Notes under the pieces: model-generated | The model's input: the letters and a program-made list of their open reading frames with translations, nothing else | Told to the model about the DNA's origin: nothing | Databases searched by the model: none | Position numbers and translations under genes: made by a program | In this document: positions 27,258 through 35,704 of the stretch, piece after piece | Numbering within the stretch: the first letter of the stretch is position 1 | Layout of the letters: every line of letters begins with the position of its first letter | DNA from: Stieleria marina | Lineage (GTDB): Bacteria > Planctomycetota > Planctomycetia > Pirellulales > Pirellulaceae | Assembly (NCBI GenBank): GCA_007741555.1 | Contig: CP036526.1 | Coordinates: forward strand, 1,798,001 to 1,862,000 | Length of the DNA stretch: 64,000 nucleotides | Reading direction: 5' to 3'

Positions 27258-27755
27258 ATGCCCTGTTCTTCCACTCTGACCGCCGTCGTCGCCATGACTC
27301 CTGCGGGCGTCATCGGCCTGGACGGCGATATGCCCTGGCGTCTGAGCAGCGACCTGCGTCGGTTCAAAAAATTGACCATGGGCGGCGTGTTGATCATGGG
27401 GCGAAAAACTTTTGATTCAATCGGCCGGCCGCTTCCAGGTCGTCGCACCGTCGTGATTTCGCGCAATGCCGACTGGTCCTGTGAAGGCGTGCAACTTGCG
27501 GGGGGGGTGGAAGAAGCGATGGGACTGGTTGGCAGCGATGCGGCTTTTGTGGTTGGTGGTGCTCAAATTTACAACCTAATGCTGCCATTGTGCGGCGAAG
27601 TCTGCCTCACGCGAGTCTGGTCCAACGTGGTTGGCGATACGACGCTGTCATTAAACACGTCGGAATTTGCGAAAATTGAGTCAACTCGGCTGCCTGCAAC
27701 GGCTCGCGACGACGTGCCAACTGAATTCATTCGGCTACGAAGGCAAAATTCCTGA
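27258..27755 (+). CDS. folA: Dihydrofolate reductase
   Basis: 165 residues. Typical features are LTAVVAMTPAGVIGLDGDMPW (short N-terminal strand and the Met20-type loop), the catalytic acid in RRFKKLTMGGVLIMGRKTF, SIGRPLPGRRTVVISRN (nucleotide-binding region) and AFVVGGAQIYNLMLPLCGEV near residue 95. It reduces dihydrofolate to tetrahydrofolate with NADPH. It follows thyA by 30 bases and lies upstream of the ribosomal alpha-type operon, from which it is separated by about 170 bases with a candidate promoter. Length and motif order agree with bacterial chromosomal DHFR. Confidence 0.96.
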   Translation: MPCSSTLTAVVAMTPAGVIGLDGDMPWRLSSDLRRFKKLTMGGVLIMGRKTFDSIGRPLPGRRTVVISRNADWSCEGVQLAGGVEEAMGLVGSDAAFVVGGAQIYNLMLPLCGEVCLTRVWSNVVGDTTLSLNTSEFAKIESTRLPATARDDVPTEFIRLRRQNS

Positions 27756-27776
27756 GAATTTGATGCAAAGTGGCCA

Positions 27777-27806
27777 TTGAGCAAAAAGGGGGCCAGACGC
27801 TATATT
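27777..27806 (+). promoter_or_regulatory. Candidate sigma-70-type promoter before rpsM
   Basis: TTGAGC at 27777-27782 and TATATT at 27801-27806 are separated by 18 bases, a near-consensus arrangement in the folA-rpsM gap. Transcription would start near 27813, leaving a leader of about 115 bases before rpsM, room enough for a regulatory leader. No experiment supports it. Confidence 0.45.
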
Positions 27807-27926
27807 CCCTGATCCTTCACCGGACGCAGTGCCCCCATTTTGCTTTGATGGCTCCTGCAATGGCCCGCATTCAGGCGGGTTCAACCGGATTTTTGCCGCC
27901 AAGTTGCTGACTTTAGGAGTCTCGCT

Positions 27927-28310
27927 ATGCCTCGTTTGATGGGCGTCGACGTCCCGAACGACAAACAGATTCAGTATTCGCTGACGTACTTGTACGGAGT
28001 CGGTTTGTACTCCGCACGCGAAGTTTGCGAAAAACTGAACATTGATCCCACTCGTGCCGCCAAAGATTTGGGCGAGGACGAATTGGGTCAGATCGCTGCG
28101 TTGCTCGAGCAAGACTACACGGTCGAGGGTCCACTTCGTCGTCAGGTAACCCAGAACATCAGCCGTCTCCGTGAAGTGCGAGCCTATCGTGGCATGCGTC
28201 ACCGTGTCGGTTTGCCTGTTCGCGGTCAACGCACCAAAACAAATGCCCGAACCCGCAAAGGTCCTAAGAAGACAGTTGCCGGGAAAAAAGGCGTCAAGGA
28301 CTTGCGCTAA
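27927..28310 (+). CDS. rpsM: 30S ribosomal protein S13
   Basis: 127 residues. The sequence begins MPRLMGVDVPNDKQIQYSLT and contains the helix-two-turn-helix region TYLYGVGLYSAREVCEKLNI and the conserved REVRAYRGMRHRVGLPVRGQ, ending with the basic tail (TNARTRKGPKK...). It binds the head of the 30S subunit and contacts the P-site tRNA and the 50S. A TAGGAG-type ribosome-binding site lies about 10 bases upstream. It heads the rpsM-rpsK-rpoA-rplQ group. rpmJ, which often precedes rpsM, is not present in the window upstream of this gene. Confidence 0.97.
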   Translation: MPRLMGVDVPNDKQIQYSLTYLYGVGLYSAREVCEKLNIDPTRAAKDLGEDELGQIAALLEQDYTVEGPLRRQVTQNISRLREVRAYRGMRHRVGLPVRGQRTKTNARTRKGPKKTVAGKKGVKDLR

Positions 28311-28431
28311 AAGCTGTTTTCAGGTTTGCCGAGCATCCAATGGGTGCTGGGTACGATAGCCTGTTTCAGTTTGCGTTCGGCTTTGCCAACCATTCATTCA
28401 GTATTACCCTATCAGTTAGAGACCCTTTGCC

Positions 28432-28815
28432 GTGGCAAAGTCCAATAAGAAGAAGCGTGTTCGACGCAACGTCTCCAATGGCGTGGCTCACGTTCACGCG
28501 ACGTTCAATAACACGACCGTCACGATCACCGACCCCAAAGGCGACACGCTTTGCTGGGCCAGTGCTGGTACGAGCGGTTTTAAAGGCTCGCGTAAAAGCA
28601 CTCCGTTTGCAGGTCAATGTGCGGCTCAACAGGCTGCTGAAAAGGCCAGTAAGTTCGGTATGCGTGATGTTGAAGTTCGTGTGAAAGGCCCTGGCAGCGG
28701 ACGCGAAAGCGCAATCACCGCACTTCAGGCTGCTGGTTTGAACGTGAAGTTGATCGAAGACGTGACGCCAATCCCGCACAACGGCTGCCGTCCTCGAAAG
28801 AAGCGACGCGTTTAG
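28432..28815 (+). CDS. rpsK: 30S ribosomal protein S11
   Basis: 127 residues. Typical S11 blocks are [19 protein letters not shown] near residue 20, [19 protein letters not shown] near 42, [20 protein letters not shown] near 68 and [17 protein letters not shown] at the C-terminus. It lies on the 30S platform. The start is GTG at 28432. It follows rpsM after 121 bases. In most bacteria rpsD follows; here a 253-base non-coding spacer leads straight to rpoA. Confidence 0.97.
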   Translation: MAKSNKKKRVRRNVSNGVAHVHATFNNTTVTITDPKGDTLCWASAGTSGFKGSRKSTPFAGQCAAQQAAEKASKFGMRDVEVRVKGPGSGRESAITALQAAGLNVKLIEDVTPIPHNGCRPRKKRRV

Positions 28816-28830
28816 TTTATCTGTGTCGGT

Positions 28831-28855
28831 CCTGTTTGTTGCTTTGACAAACAGG
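28831..28855 (+). other. Perfect hairpin after rpsK
   Basis: CCTGTTTGT, a seven-base loop TGCTTTG, then ACAAACAGG: a perfect 9-bp stem starting 15 bases after the rpsK stop. There is no uridine tract after it, so it looks like an mRNA processing, stability or regulatory element rather than a terminator; co-transcription with rpoA stays possible. Confidence 0.55.
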
Positions 28856-28871
28856 CTGGTCCTGTTGGTGA

Positions 28872-28894
28872 CGATCAGTTGCAATCGCTGATCG
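28872..28894 (+). other. Second perfect hairpin in rpsK-rpoA spacer
   Basis: CGATCAG, loop TTGCAATCG, CTGATCG: a perfect 7-bp stem 16 bases after the first hairpin, within the 253-base spacer where rpsD is usually found. It may be part of a regulatory leader for rpoA. Confidence 0.45.
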
Positions 28895-29068
28895 TGATCA
28901 ATCGCAGAGACTGTTTGCGAAACCCCGACGTTGATTTATCGCGATCGAGTTTCATTGGACACCGCTTTTTAGAATCAGCGAATCGTTCACAGTCTTTCGC
29001 TCCCGTTAAGCATTGCACCTCCCACACAGCCAATCACTCCAACCTCTGCTACCCAGAATCGAGGTTCA

Positions 29069-30064
29069 ATGACTATGCACATCCGTTGGCGCGGTATGGA
29101 ATTGCCCAGTACCGTCGAAGTCGATCGTGATACACTCACATCATCCTACGGCAAATTTTCAGCTGAACCCTTTGAGCGTGGTTTCGGTTCCAGTATCGGT
29201 AACAGTCTCCGTCGCGTGCTGCTAAGCAGCCTAATGGGAAGTGCTGTCACCCAGATCAAGATCCGTGGCGCTCAGCACGAGTTCACGTCGATCGAAGGTG
29301 TGATGGAAGACGTCACTGAGATCGTTCTGAATGTCAAAAGCTTGGTTGTTCGCAACCACAGCGAAGCGACTCGCGTGATCACGGTCGAACGTGACACGGC
29401 CGGTGTAATCACTGGTGCTGATGTTCAGACAGACTCGGACGTGGAAGTCATCAACAAAGATCACGTCATCGCGACGCTGACTTCGGACGTTCCTTTCATG
29501 ATGGAAATGGTCGTCGAAAATGGCCGCGGCTATGTTCCAAGCACGGAACACAGTGCCGTCGATCACGAAATCGGCATCATTCCGATCGATGCTGTTTTCA
29601 GCCCGATCGTTCGCGTTCGCTACGACGTCGAAGAGACTCGAGTGGGCCAAAAGACAAACTTCGATAAACTGAATATCGAAGTTTGGACCGATGGCACGAT
29701 TACTCCTGAATTGGCGATGGTCGAAGCCGCAAAAATCCTCCGAAAGCATCTCAATCCATTCGTCCAGTACCGCGAAATCGGACCGAGTATTTTCTCGGCT
29801 GCTCGTGGTGGTGCCGGATCGCCAGAAGCTCAGTTGGAAGCAAAACTGAACATGACTTTGGCTGAAATGCGATTGTCGGTGCGAGCCAACAATTGTTTGG
29901 AAAGCGAAAACATTCAAACCATTCGCGACCTTGTCCAACGTAACGAAGATTCGTTGTTGGAAGTTCGCAACTTTGGCGATACAACTCTGAACGAAGTGCG
30001 TGAAAAGCTCGCTCAGTACGGATTGCACCTTGGCATGCGAGTGCCAAATCAGCCGCTGTTTTAA
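29069..30064 (+). CDS. rpoA: DNA-directed RNA polymerase alpha subunit
   Basis: 331 residues, the normal length. The N-terminal domain shows [20 protein letters not shown] near residue 32 and [19 protein letters not shown]-like text near 67, both involved in dimerisation and beta binding. The C-terminal domain contains [20 protein letters not shown] and [17 protein letters not shown], including the DNA- and activator-contacting helices. It nucleates polymerase assembly. The start is ATG at 29069; a later ATG at 29075 is in frame and also possible. It lies 253 bases after rpsK and 59 bases before rplQ. Confidence 0.97.
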   Translation: MTMHIRWRGMELPSTVEVDRDTLTSSYGKFSAEPFERGFGSSIGNSLRRVLLSSLMGSAVTQIKIRGAQHEFTSIEGVMEDVTEIVLNVKSLVVRNHSEATRVITVERDTAGVITGADVQTDSDVEVINKDHVIATLTSDVPFMMEMVVENGRGYVPSTEHSAVDHEIGIIPIDAVFSPIVRVRYDVEETRVGQKTNFDKLNIEVWTDGTITPELAMVEAAKILRKHLNPFVQYREIGPSIFSAARGGAGSPEAQLEAKLNMTLAEMRLSVRANNCLESENIQTIRDLVQRNEDSLLEVRNFGDTTLNEVREKLAQYGLHLGMRVPNQPLF

Positions 30065-30123
30065 AAACAGCTGGCTTCCCCTTTATATCAACGTTTAACT
30101 AGACCCCTGACGGATTTTCCGCC

Positions 30124-30783
30124 ATGCGACACCGTAGAAAAGGCCGCACGCTAGGACGCAGTCCTAGCCATCGCAAGGCATTGCTCAAGAACTTGGCAAG
30201 CGCTCTGTTTTTAACAGAACGCGACGCTGAGCTTGATGACAACGCCCCAAAGATTCCTGGCCGAATTACCACCACGCTGCACAAAGCTAAAGAGGTTCGT
30301 CCTCTGGTTGAAAAGTGCATTACGCTAGCCAAAAAGTCGATGCCGTCGGCTGCTGAGGCTCAGAAATTTGCCCACGATGGCGATCGTGGTACGGATGCTT
30401 ACAAGAAGTGGCGTAAGAGTGATGACTGGCAGAAGTGGGCAGCCGCTCGCGCTCCAGTGGTCGCTGCCCAACGCCGTGTTGTGCAGTTGATTGGTGACAA
30501 GCAAGCCACCAAGATTCTGTTTGACGTCATCGCAGAACGCTACACGGATCGTCCGGGTGGATACACTCGCATCATGCGATTGGCCACACCACGGTTGGGT
30601 GACAATGGCGTGCGAGCCGTTTTGGAATTGGTCGGGAACAACGACCGAGTATCGCAAAAGTCGGCCAAGCCTTCATTTGAAGATGCGGCTCCAGCGAAGA
30701 AGACGGAAGAAGCCGCGGCTTCCAAGTCCGACGAAAAAGCGGAAGCTCCAAGCAAAGAAGAGAAAGCTGACGACAAGTCGTAA
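30124..30783 (+). CDS. rplQ: 50S ribosomal protein L17 with internal insert and long acidic/Lys-rich tail
   Basis: 219 residues, against about 120-130 in most bacteria. The N-terminus MRHRRKGRTLGRSPSHRKAL and ITTTLHKAKEVRPLVEKCIT are typical L17, as is RYTDRPGGYTRIMRLATPRLG near 140. Between them, residues about 77-115 form an extra, Trp- and Lys-rich segment (AYKKWRKSDDWQKWA), and after residue 165 the protein ends in an Ala/Glu/Lys-rich tail. It binds near the exit tunnel of the 50S. Insert and tail seem genuine because the frame is continuous. A strong terminator follows the stop by about 28 bases, closing the operon. Confidence 0.94.
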   Translation: MRHRRKGRTLGRSPSHRKALLKNLASALFLTERDAELDDNAPKIPGRITTTLHKAKEVRPLVEKCITLAKKSMPSAAEAQKFAHDGDRGTDAYKKWRKSDDWQKWAAARAPVVAAQRRVVQLIGDKQATKILFDVIAERYTDRPGGYTRIMRLATPRLGDNGVRAVLELVGNNDRVSQKSAKPSFEDAAPAKKTEEAAASKSDEKAEAPSKEEKADDKS

Positions 30784-30810
30784 GCTGCTCTTTCGGAAAT
30801 CGAGACATCA

Positions 30811-30841
30811 AACCCACGCTACAAATAGCGTGGGTTTTTTG
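30811..30841 (+). terminator. Rho-independent terminator after rplQ
   Basis: AACCCACGCT, loop ACAAAT, AGCGTGGGTT: a perfect 10-bp stem followed by a T run (TTTTTTG). It ends the rpsM-rpsK-rpoA-rplQ transcript. Confidence 0.9.
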
Positions 30842-30982
30842 TTGGCCTGGAGTCACCTGGTCGCGGCAGGTGTAGTGCGGAAAGTCTGCAGAACAACTGC
30901 GATCGCACGCGCGCAAGTACTAGCAGGGCATGCATGTTGCATAGCGGCTGGTTGCCCCTATTCGCGAGCCTTGCGGGCGCCG

Positions 30983-32353
30983 TTAGCCGCGCGACCCTTG
31001 CGCCATTCGCCAGGTTCGTTCTTGTTCTGCAGTGGTGACTTCTGCGTTCAGCTCGTTCCATACCGACGCGGCTTCCGCCAGTGCTTCGGCGGGTTTGGCT
31101 TTGCCGTTCAGGCAGCGGCTGATCTGGCTGTCCAATGCCGCGTAGTATCGATCTCCGCTGACCAGTTGCAGATTGGGCCGCGCTAGTGGCGATTGAAGTC
31201 GCTTGCGAAGCCAACGTTGGTACGGGCTGCGGCTTGATGATCTGGAGGCAGTTGATGAGCTGTCCGAGTTGATTCGAATCGGAGTCATCACGCTTACCTG
31301 TCCTTGAAGGCTGTCGTTTCCTTCGCCTGATGAAATCCATTTCAAAAAGTCGTTTGAAGCACCGCTTTGTCGGCAACCGGCCGAAATTGAAATCAACGGT
31401 GTAAACGCATCTAGGAGTAGTCGCGAACCATCGTCGCTATCGCCAGGGAGATCGCTGAGCGAGATTTCGACGCTGTCGTTTTCGATGGGCATCTCCCAAC
31501 CAATGCCGCCAAGCACATCGCCATCAACCAAGCTTTGCCAAATTTCTGACGGCGACTTGGGGCCTGCTTTGTATTGTTTGGCGGTCGCCACCATCTGTTT
31601 CAGCACATCTACAAATTCCGACTGATCGATTTGCGGCGTGAACTCTTTGCCGGCAAACAGCCACTGTGACTCGACTGTGGTGCTGGCTCTCCACAGAAAC
31701 ATTTGTCCGGCCCACCCCGGCGCAAGCGGTTCGGCCGCTTGGCCTTTCAGGTCTTCAGCAACCCAAGTGTGATAGTCCGACCACGAGGCAAGCGGTTCGA
31801 TAGGATCGGTCGAAAGAACTGCTGGAATCTTCGCTCCCAGTGGCAGCCCGGTCGCTTCCCCGGCAAACTGTGCCGCGTTGTTCCGTAGGGCGGGATAGAG
31901 ACGGCTGATGGAGGCGGGCGCATCTTCGTTTGGGGCAGTTGTACTCGTTTCACCGAGCAGCGAATCGTCTTTGTGGACCACTGCACCCTCCGCGAATAGT
32001 TCTGCTGCGGCCAGCAACGGATAGGCGATCAAGTCGTTCGATTTGTATTGATCTAGGATCGTCTTGATGATGCCGGCGCAATCGCTGCGATCAACAGGTG
32101 TAACGGATATTTGCAGCGGCTGTGGCGCGATCGCTTCCCATTTTCGTTTGATGATATCGGCGTCGGCCTGCGTCCCCAGCCAAAGTAGCCTGAGCGGAAC
32201 ATCGGTTCGCACCGCGGGAGAGTTGGTTGAATCCGTCGCGTTGCGGCAGCCGGGAAAAAGCGTCGTGGCACCTACCGCTGCGATCCCCGCAGCCAAGATT
32301 TCGCGGCGACAAGGAGTCCGCGATGAAGGAGTGGTCGTCGCTTCGTATGGCAC
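30983..32353 (-). CDS. Extracellular solute-binding lipoprotein (family 1-like)
   Basis: 456 residues. The N-terminus CRREILAAGIAAVGATTLFP has a Tat-like twin arginine and ends in PGC, a lipobox. The mature sequence has the look of ABC-type sugar-binding proteins: VPLRLLWLGTQADADIIKRK near 53, then LIAYPLLAAAELFAEGAVVH near 105 and a hinge-like ATGLPLGAKIPAVLSTDP near 165. Such proteins bind sugars or other small solutes at the cell surface and deliver them to a membrane permease. No permease or ATPase gene lies nearby, so it is an orphan. It is divergent from the xylulokinase gene. The specific ligand is unknown and the family call is moderate. Confidence 0.7.
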   Translation of the reverse strand: MPYEATTTPSSRTPCRREILAAGIAAVGATTLFPGCRNATDSTNSPAVRTDVPLRLLWLGTQADADIIKRKWEAIAPQPLQISVTPVDRSDCAGIIKTILDQYKSNDLIAYPLLAAAELFAEGAVVHKDDSLLGETSTTAPNEDAPASISRLYPALRNNAAQFAGEATGLPLGAKIPAVLSTDPIEPLASWSDYHTWVAEDLKGQAAEPLAPGWAGQMFLWRASTTVESQWLFAGKEFTPQIDQSEFVDVLKQMVATAKQYKAGPKSPSEIWQSLVDGDVLGGIGWEMPIENDSVEISLSDLPGDSDDGSRLLLDAFTPLISISAGCRQSGASNDFLKWISSGEGNDSLQGQVSVMTPIRINSDSSSTASRSSSRSPYQRWLRKRLQSPLARPNLQLVSGDRYYAALDSQISRCLNGKAKPAEALAEAASVWNELNAEVTTAEQERTWRMAQGSRG

Positions 32354-32534
32354 GATGATCGGCTCGTTAGAGTGAGAGGCCGCTGGGTGGCCGACGCTGG
32401 GAAATCAAAAGGATCTGTGTGCCACTTGGCCCGCAGATCGCAACAACAGCGTTACGCACACTGGCCCTGGCTAGTTCGACCAATTAGTTTACAGCTTACT
32501 GGTTCAAGTCCTCCGATTCAGCGATCATCAAAAT

Positions 32535-34061
32535 ATGAGTTACTACCTAGGAATTGACATTGGCACGAGCGGCACAAAAACGCTGTTAGTCCGCGCCGAC
32601 GGTGCCGTGATCGCTGAAGCCAACGCCGAATATCCGCTCGATCAGCCCAAGCCCGGTTGGACGCAGCAGGATCCCGAATCTTGGTGGACTGCGACAGTGA
32701 AAACGGTCAAAGCCGTGATGCGAAAATCGAAGCTCAAGCCCGCCGAGGTCAAAGCGATTGGTTTGAGCGGCCAGATGCACGGTTCGGTGTTCTTGGACAA
32801 GAAAGATCAGGTCATCCGCCCTGCTCTGCTTTGGAATGACCAGCGTACTGCCGCCGAATGCGATGAAATCACTTCGGCTGCCGGTGGTCGCAAAGCGTTG
32901 ATCAAAATGGTGGCCAATCCGGCACTGACGGGGTTCCAGGCTCCCAAGATTCTTTGGCTGCGAAACAACGAAAAACGCAACTTCGATAAGCTTGCCAAAG
33001 TTCTACTTCCCAAAGACGAGATTCGTCGTCGGCTGACCGGCGGTTACGTTTCGGAAGTGAGCGACGCGAGCGGCACGTTGCTGCTGGATGTCGTCAAGCG
33101 TAAATGGTCAACCAAATTGCTCAGCAAGATCGGTCTTGATGCGGACTTGCTGCCCGACGTCGTCGAAAGCGATGAAGTGACCGGGACGTTGACTGCCGAA
33201 GCTGCGAAGAAGCTTGGGCTAACAACGGATTGCAAAGTCGTTGGCGGAGCGGGCGATTGTGCGGCAGGTGCCGTCGGAAATGGTGTCGTCAAAAAAGGTG
33301 TGTTGAGCACTTCGATTGGCACCAGCGGCGTGATGTTTGTTCATAGCGACGAACCGCAGTATGACGCATCGGGACGGCTGCATACGTTCTGTCATGCGGT
33401 CAACGGCAAGTGGCATATGATGGGCGTGAACTTGACCAGCGGCGGATCATTGCAGTGGTGGGTCGACAATATTTTGCAAGGACTTGCCGGCATCAGCGAC
33501 AAGAAACGGTACGAAGCCGCGACGGCTGAAGCTGCCAAAGTCGCTGCTGGAAGTGACGGGCTGCTCTTTTTGCCCTATCTAAATGGCGAACGCACACCCC
33601 ATGCCGACCCCAATGCACGCGGCAGCTTTGTCGGAATGAACCTGACGCATCAACGCGGGCACATGACACGAAGCGTCATGGAGGGGATCACGTTCGCACT
33701 CCGGGATAGTTTGGCCATCATCGAGTCGCTCGACGTGCCGGTCAAGCAGATTCGTGCGTCTGGCGGCGGCAGTAAGAACCCACTGTGGCGTCAAATGCAG
33801 GCCGACGTGTTTGGCAAAAAAATCACGACGCTGAAAGTCGAACAAGGGCCCGCCTACGGAGTCGCATTGTTGGCAGCGGTCGGCGATGGGGCTTTCCGCT
33901 CCATCGAATCGGCATGCGCGGCGACCATCGAAGTGGCCGATCAGACACCGCCAGACAGGAAGGCTGTGAAAGCATACGATCGCTTGTTTCCTGTGTATCG
34001 CAATCTATACAGCCAGCTGAAAGATTCGATGGCCGAACTGGCCTGCTTTCAAAATGGTTGA
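32535..34061 (+). CDS. xylB: Xylulokinase (FGGY family)
   Basis: 508 residues, the normal length. MSYYLGIDIGTSGTKTLLV is the FGGY phosphate-1 motif. GLSGQMHGSVFLDKKDQVIR near 76, ALLWNDQRTAAECDEI near 97 and GGAGDCAAGAVGNGVVKKG near 237 agree with xylulokinase, including the MHG tripeptide typical of XylB. FLPYLNGERTPHADPNARGS near 351 and ASGGGSKNPLWRQMQADVFG near 411 complete the family signature. It phosphorylates D-xylulose with ATP for the pentose phosphate pathway. No xylA or transporter gene is nearby; rpiB in this window acts in the same pathway but lies far away. Confidence 0.93.
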   Translation: MSYYLGIDIGTSGTKTLLVRADGAVIAEANAEYPLDQPKPGWTQQDPESWWTATVKTVKAVMRKSKLKPAEVKAIGLSGQMHGSVFLDKKDQVIRPALLWNDQRTAAECDEITSAAGGRKALIKMVANPALTGFQAPKILWLRNNEKRNFDKLAKVLLPKDEIRRRLTGGYVSEVSDASGTLLLDVVKRKWSTKLLSKIGLDADLLPDVVESDEVTGTLTAEAAKKLGLTTDCKVVGGAGDCAAGAVGNGVVKKGVLSTSIGTSGVMFVHSDEPQYDASGRLHTFCHAVNGKWHMMGVNLTSGGSLQWWVDNILQGLAGISDKKRYEAATAEAAKVAAGSDGLLFLPYLNGERTPHADPNARGSFVGMNLTHQRGHMTRSVMEGITFALRDSLAIIESLDVPVKQIRASGGGSKNPLWRQMQADVFGKKITTLKVEQGPAYGVALLAAVGDGAFRSIESACAATIEVADQTPPDRKAVKAYDRLFPVYRNLYSQLKDSMAELACFQNG

Positions 34062-34174
34062 TTGATTCGGTGAAGCCATCGCGGCACGACGTGCGTTCAC
34101 AGCAAGTGCGAAACTTGTGTTAATTTATGGTGTTGAATTGGGCTACCTCCTCTCACCTCATTGTTTCGCATTTC

Positions 34175-34873
34175 ATGGACAAATTTGTTGACGCGTGGCG
34201 TCAAGTCGAACTCTCCGTTTCATCACAGGGAGATTCGTCAGCCATCGCGTTGGCGTTTTACATGCTGATCGGCGGATGTCTTTCGCTCTACATCCGGTGG
34301 TTGTACCGCCGGTTCAGCAGCTCTCCGTCGGACACCGATTCGATCACGCGAGTCTTTCCGCTGTTGGTCATAATCACCGCAGCGGTCATCGCGATCGTCA
34401 AATCTTCGCTTGCCCTATCGCTCGGTTTGGTAGGGGCTTTGTCGATTGTTCGTTTTCGAGCCGCGATCAAAGAGCCCGAGGAACTGTGCTACCTGTTTTT
34501 GTGTATCGCGGTTGGCTTATCGTTGGGAGCCGAACTCCCGCTGATCGCAGTGTCTTTGGTCGCCGTATCAACCATCTTTGTGCTAATTATGCACGCCGAT
34601 GGTCGGCTTCGTCGCGAGAACAATTTGTTGCTGACAGTGTCGGGCGATGCCAAACAGTATTTCTCGGGCGACAAACCCGCGGCTGCGGCTGCGATCGAAG
34701 AAGTCGCTGGTAGCTTTACGTTGCAGCGACTAGATGTCGAAAGTGATCGTGGTCAATTGCGAGTTTCCCTCGGACGTCGAGCAGAGAGCGACACGATGAG
34801 TCTGGTCGCCGCGCTGCGGCAGCGGCTGCCAGATTGCGAAATTTCCTACGTGAATTTGGATGCGAGCGTCTAA
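34175..34873 (+). CDS. DUF4956 domain integral membrane protein
   Basis: About 232 residues from the ATG at 34175; the frame opens at 34127 without a good N-terminus. Four hydrophobic segments are seen: IALAFYMLIGGCLSLYI, VFPLLVIITAAVIAIVKSSL, ALSLGLVGALSIVRFRAAIK and LFLCIAVGLSLGAELPLIAV. The SIVRFRAAIKEPEELCYLFL block is the DUF4956 hallmark. A soluble C-terminal domain of about 80 residues follows. The stop overlaps the next start (TAATG), so it is coupled to the VTC-domain gene; the same pairing is known in other bacteria and suggests a polyphosphate-linked membrane complex, which is inference. Confidence 0.87.
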   Translation: MDKFVDAWRQVELSVSSQGDSSAIALAFYMLIGGCLSLYIRWLYRRFSSSPSDTDSITRVFPLLVIITAAVIAIVKSSLALSLGLVGALSIVRFRAAIKEPEELCYLFLCIAVGLSLGAELPLIAVSLVAVSTIFVLIMHADGRLRRENNLLLTVSGDAKQYFSGDKPAAAAAIEEVAGSFTLQRLDVESDRGQLRVSLGRRAESDTMSLVAALRQRLPDCEISYVNLDASV

Positions 34874-35628
34874 TGGAGACTTCGGCGTTGCAACCAACCG
34901 CTGCGATCGACGCGTGGGACGAAGGTACGACGCGACAGGATTTGGCGGTTCGCAAAGAACTGAAATTTACCTTTGATCGCGGCGACGTGGGGGCGATTCG
35001 CCAAGTGTTGCAGCAGCGTTGCAAGCGGATCGTTCATCACGAACCTGTTTCCTGGGTTCGCAGTGTCTATTTTGATAACGAATCGTTCGCCGCGTGTCAC
35101 GCCAATCTGGATGGATTGGGTGTCCGTACCAAAGTGCGTTTGCGTTGGTACGATTCGTTGCAACCCAAACGCAAAGCCTATTTGGAAATCAAATGGCGCC
35201 GCAATCGAACAACCGGTAAACATCGTTTGCACCTGACGTCACCGATTGATTTGGCTGAATTGAATTTCCGAACTCTGCGACGATCGATTCGCGCTAGTTT
35301 GCCGGAGCGATTTGTCGGAGCGTTTGCTGGGTATCCCCAGCCCGTCTCGATCGTGCAGTATTGCCGCGAGCATTTTGTCACACCGGACCGAAGCATCCGT
35401 CTGACAATGGATTATGCCTTGACGTTTTATGACCAGTTCAGCAAGTCACGCATCAACACTAGTTTTCCCGCGACCATGGGCGACTTCGTGGTTGTTGAAG
35501 GCAAGACAGCAGTGGGCAGTGAGCAGCAGCTTCGACGCCTGCTGAGTCCGCTCGCGGTTCGAGCCAGCCGTTGCTCCAAATACGTTCACAGTTGCCGATT
35601 GTTGGGGCTAGTCCGCTGCGGCGAGTAG
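34873..35628 (+). CDS. VTC-domain polyphosphate polymerase-like protein
   Basis: About 251 residues from the ATG at 34873, which overlaps the DUF4956 stop by one base; the longer frame to 34834 lies inside the preceding gene. The VTC catalytic fold is indicated by AVRKELKFTFDRGD, WVRSVYFDNESFAACHANLD, the basic strand RTKVRLRWYDS, AYLEIKWRRNRTTGKHRL and the late FVVVEGKTAV and SRCSKYVHSC. VTC domains polymerise polyphosphate from ATP in a beta-tunnel lined by Arg and Lys, with a metal-binding Glu. The protein has no membrane segment, so it likely works with the DUF4956 protein at the membrane. Confidence 0.9.
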   Translation: METSALQPTAAIDAWDEGTTRQDLAVRKELKFTFDRGDVGAIRQVLQQRCKRIVHHEPVSWVRSVYFDNESFAACHANLDGLGVRTKVRLRWYDSLQPKRKAYLEIKWRRNRTTGKHRLHLTSPIDLAELNFRTLRRSIRASLPERFVGAFAGYPQPVSIVQYCREHFVTPDRSIRLTMDYALTFYDQFSKSRINTSFPATMGDFVVVEGKTAVGSEQQLRRLLSPLAVRASRCSKYVHSCRLLGLVRCGE

Positions 35629-35704
35629 CCCGGTAGTACATCGGCACTGCACACAATTTCCTTGCTAAACGCAAATTCCTCTACTTCACGAATTATCCAA
35701 CTCT

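Noticed and set aside
28879-29130. Possible rpsD remnant between rpsK and rpoA
   Set aside because: The frame shows no S4-like motif or Zn/RNA-binding pattern.
29231-30028. 265-codon minus-strand frame over rpoA
   Set aside because: Antisense to a well-identified RNA polymerase subunit gene, with no family resemblance.
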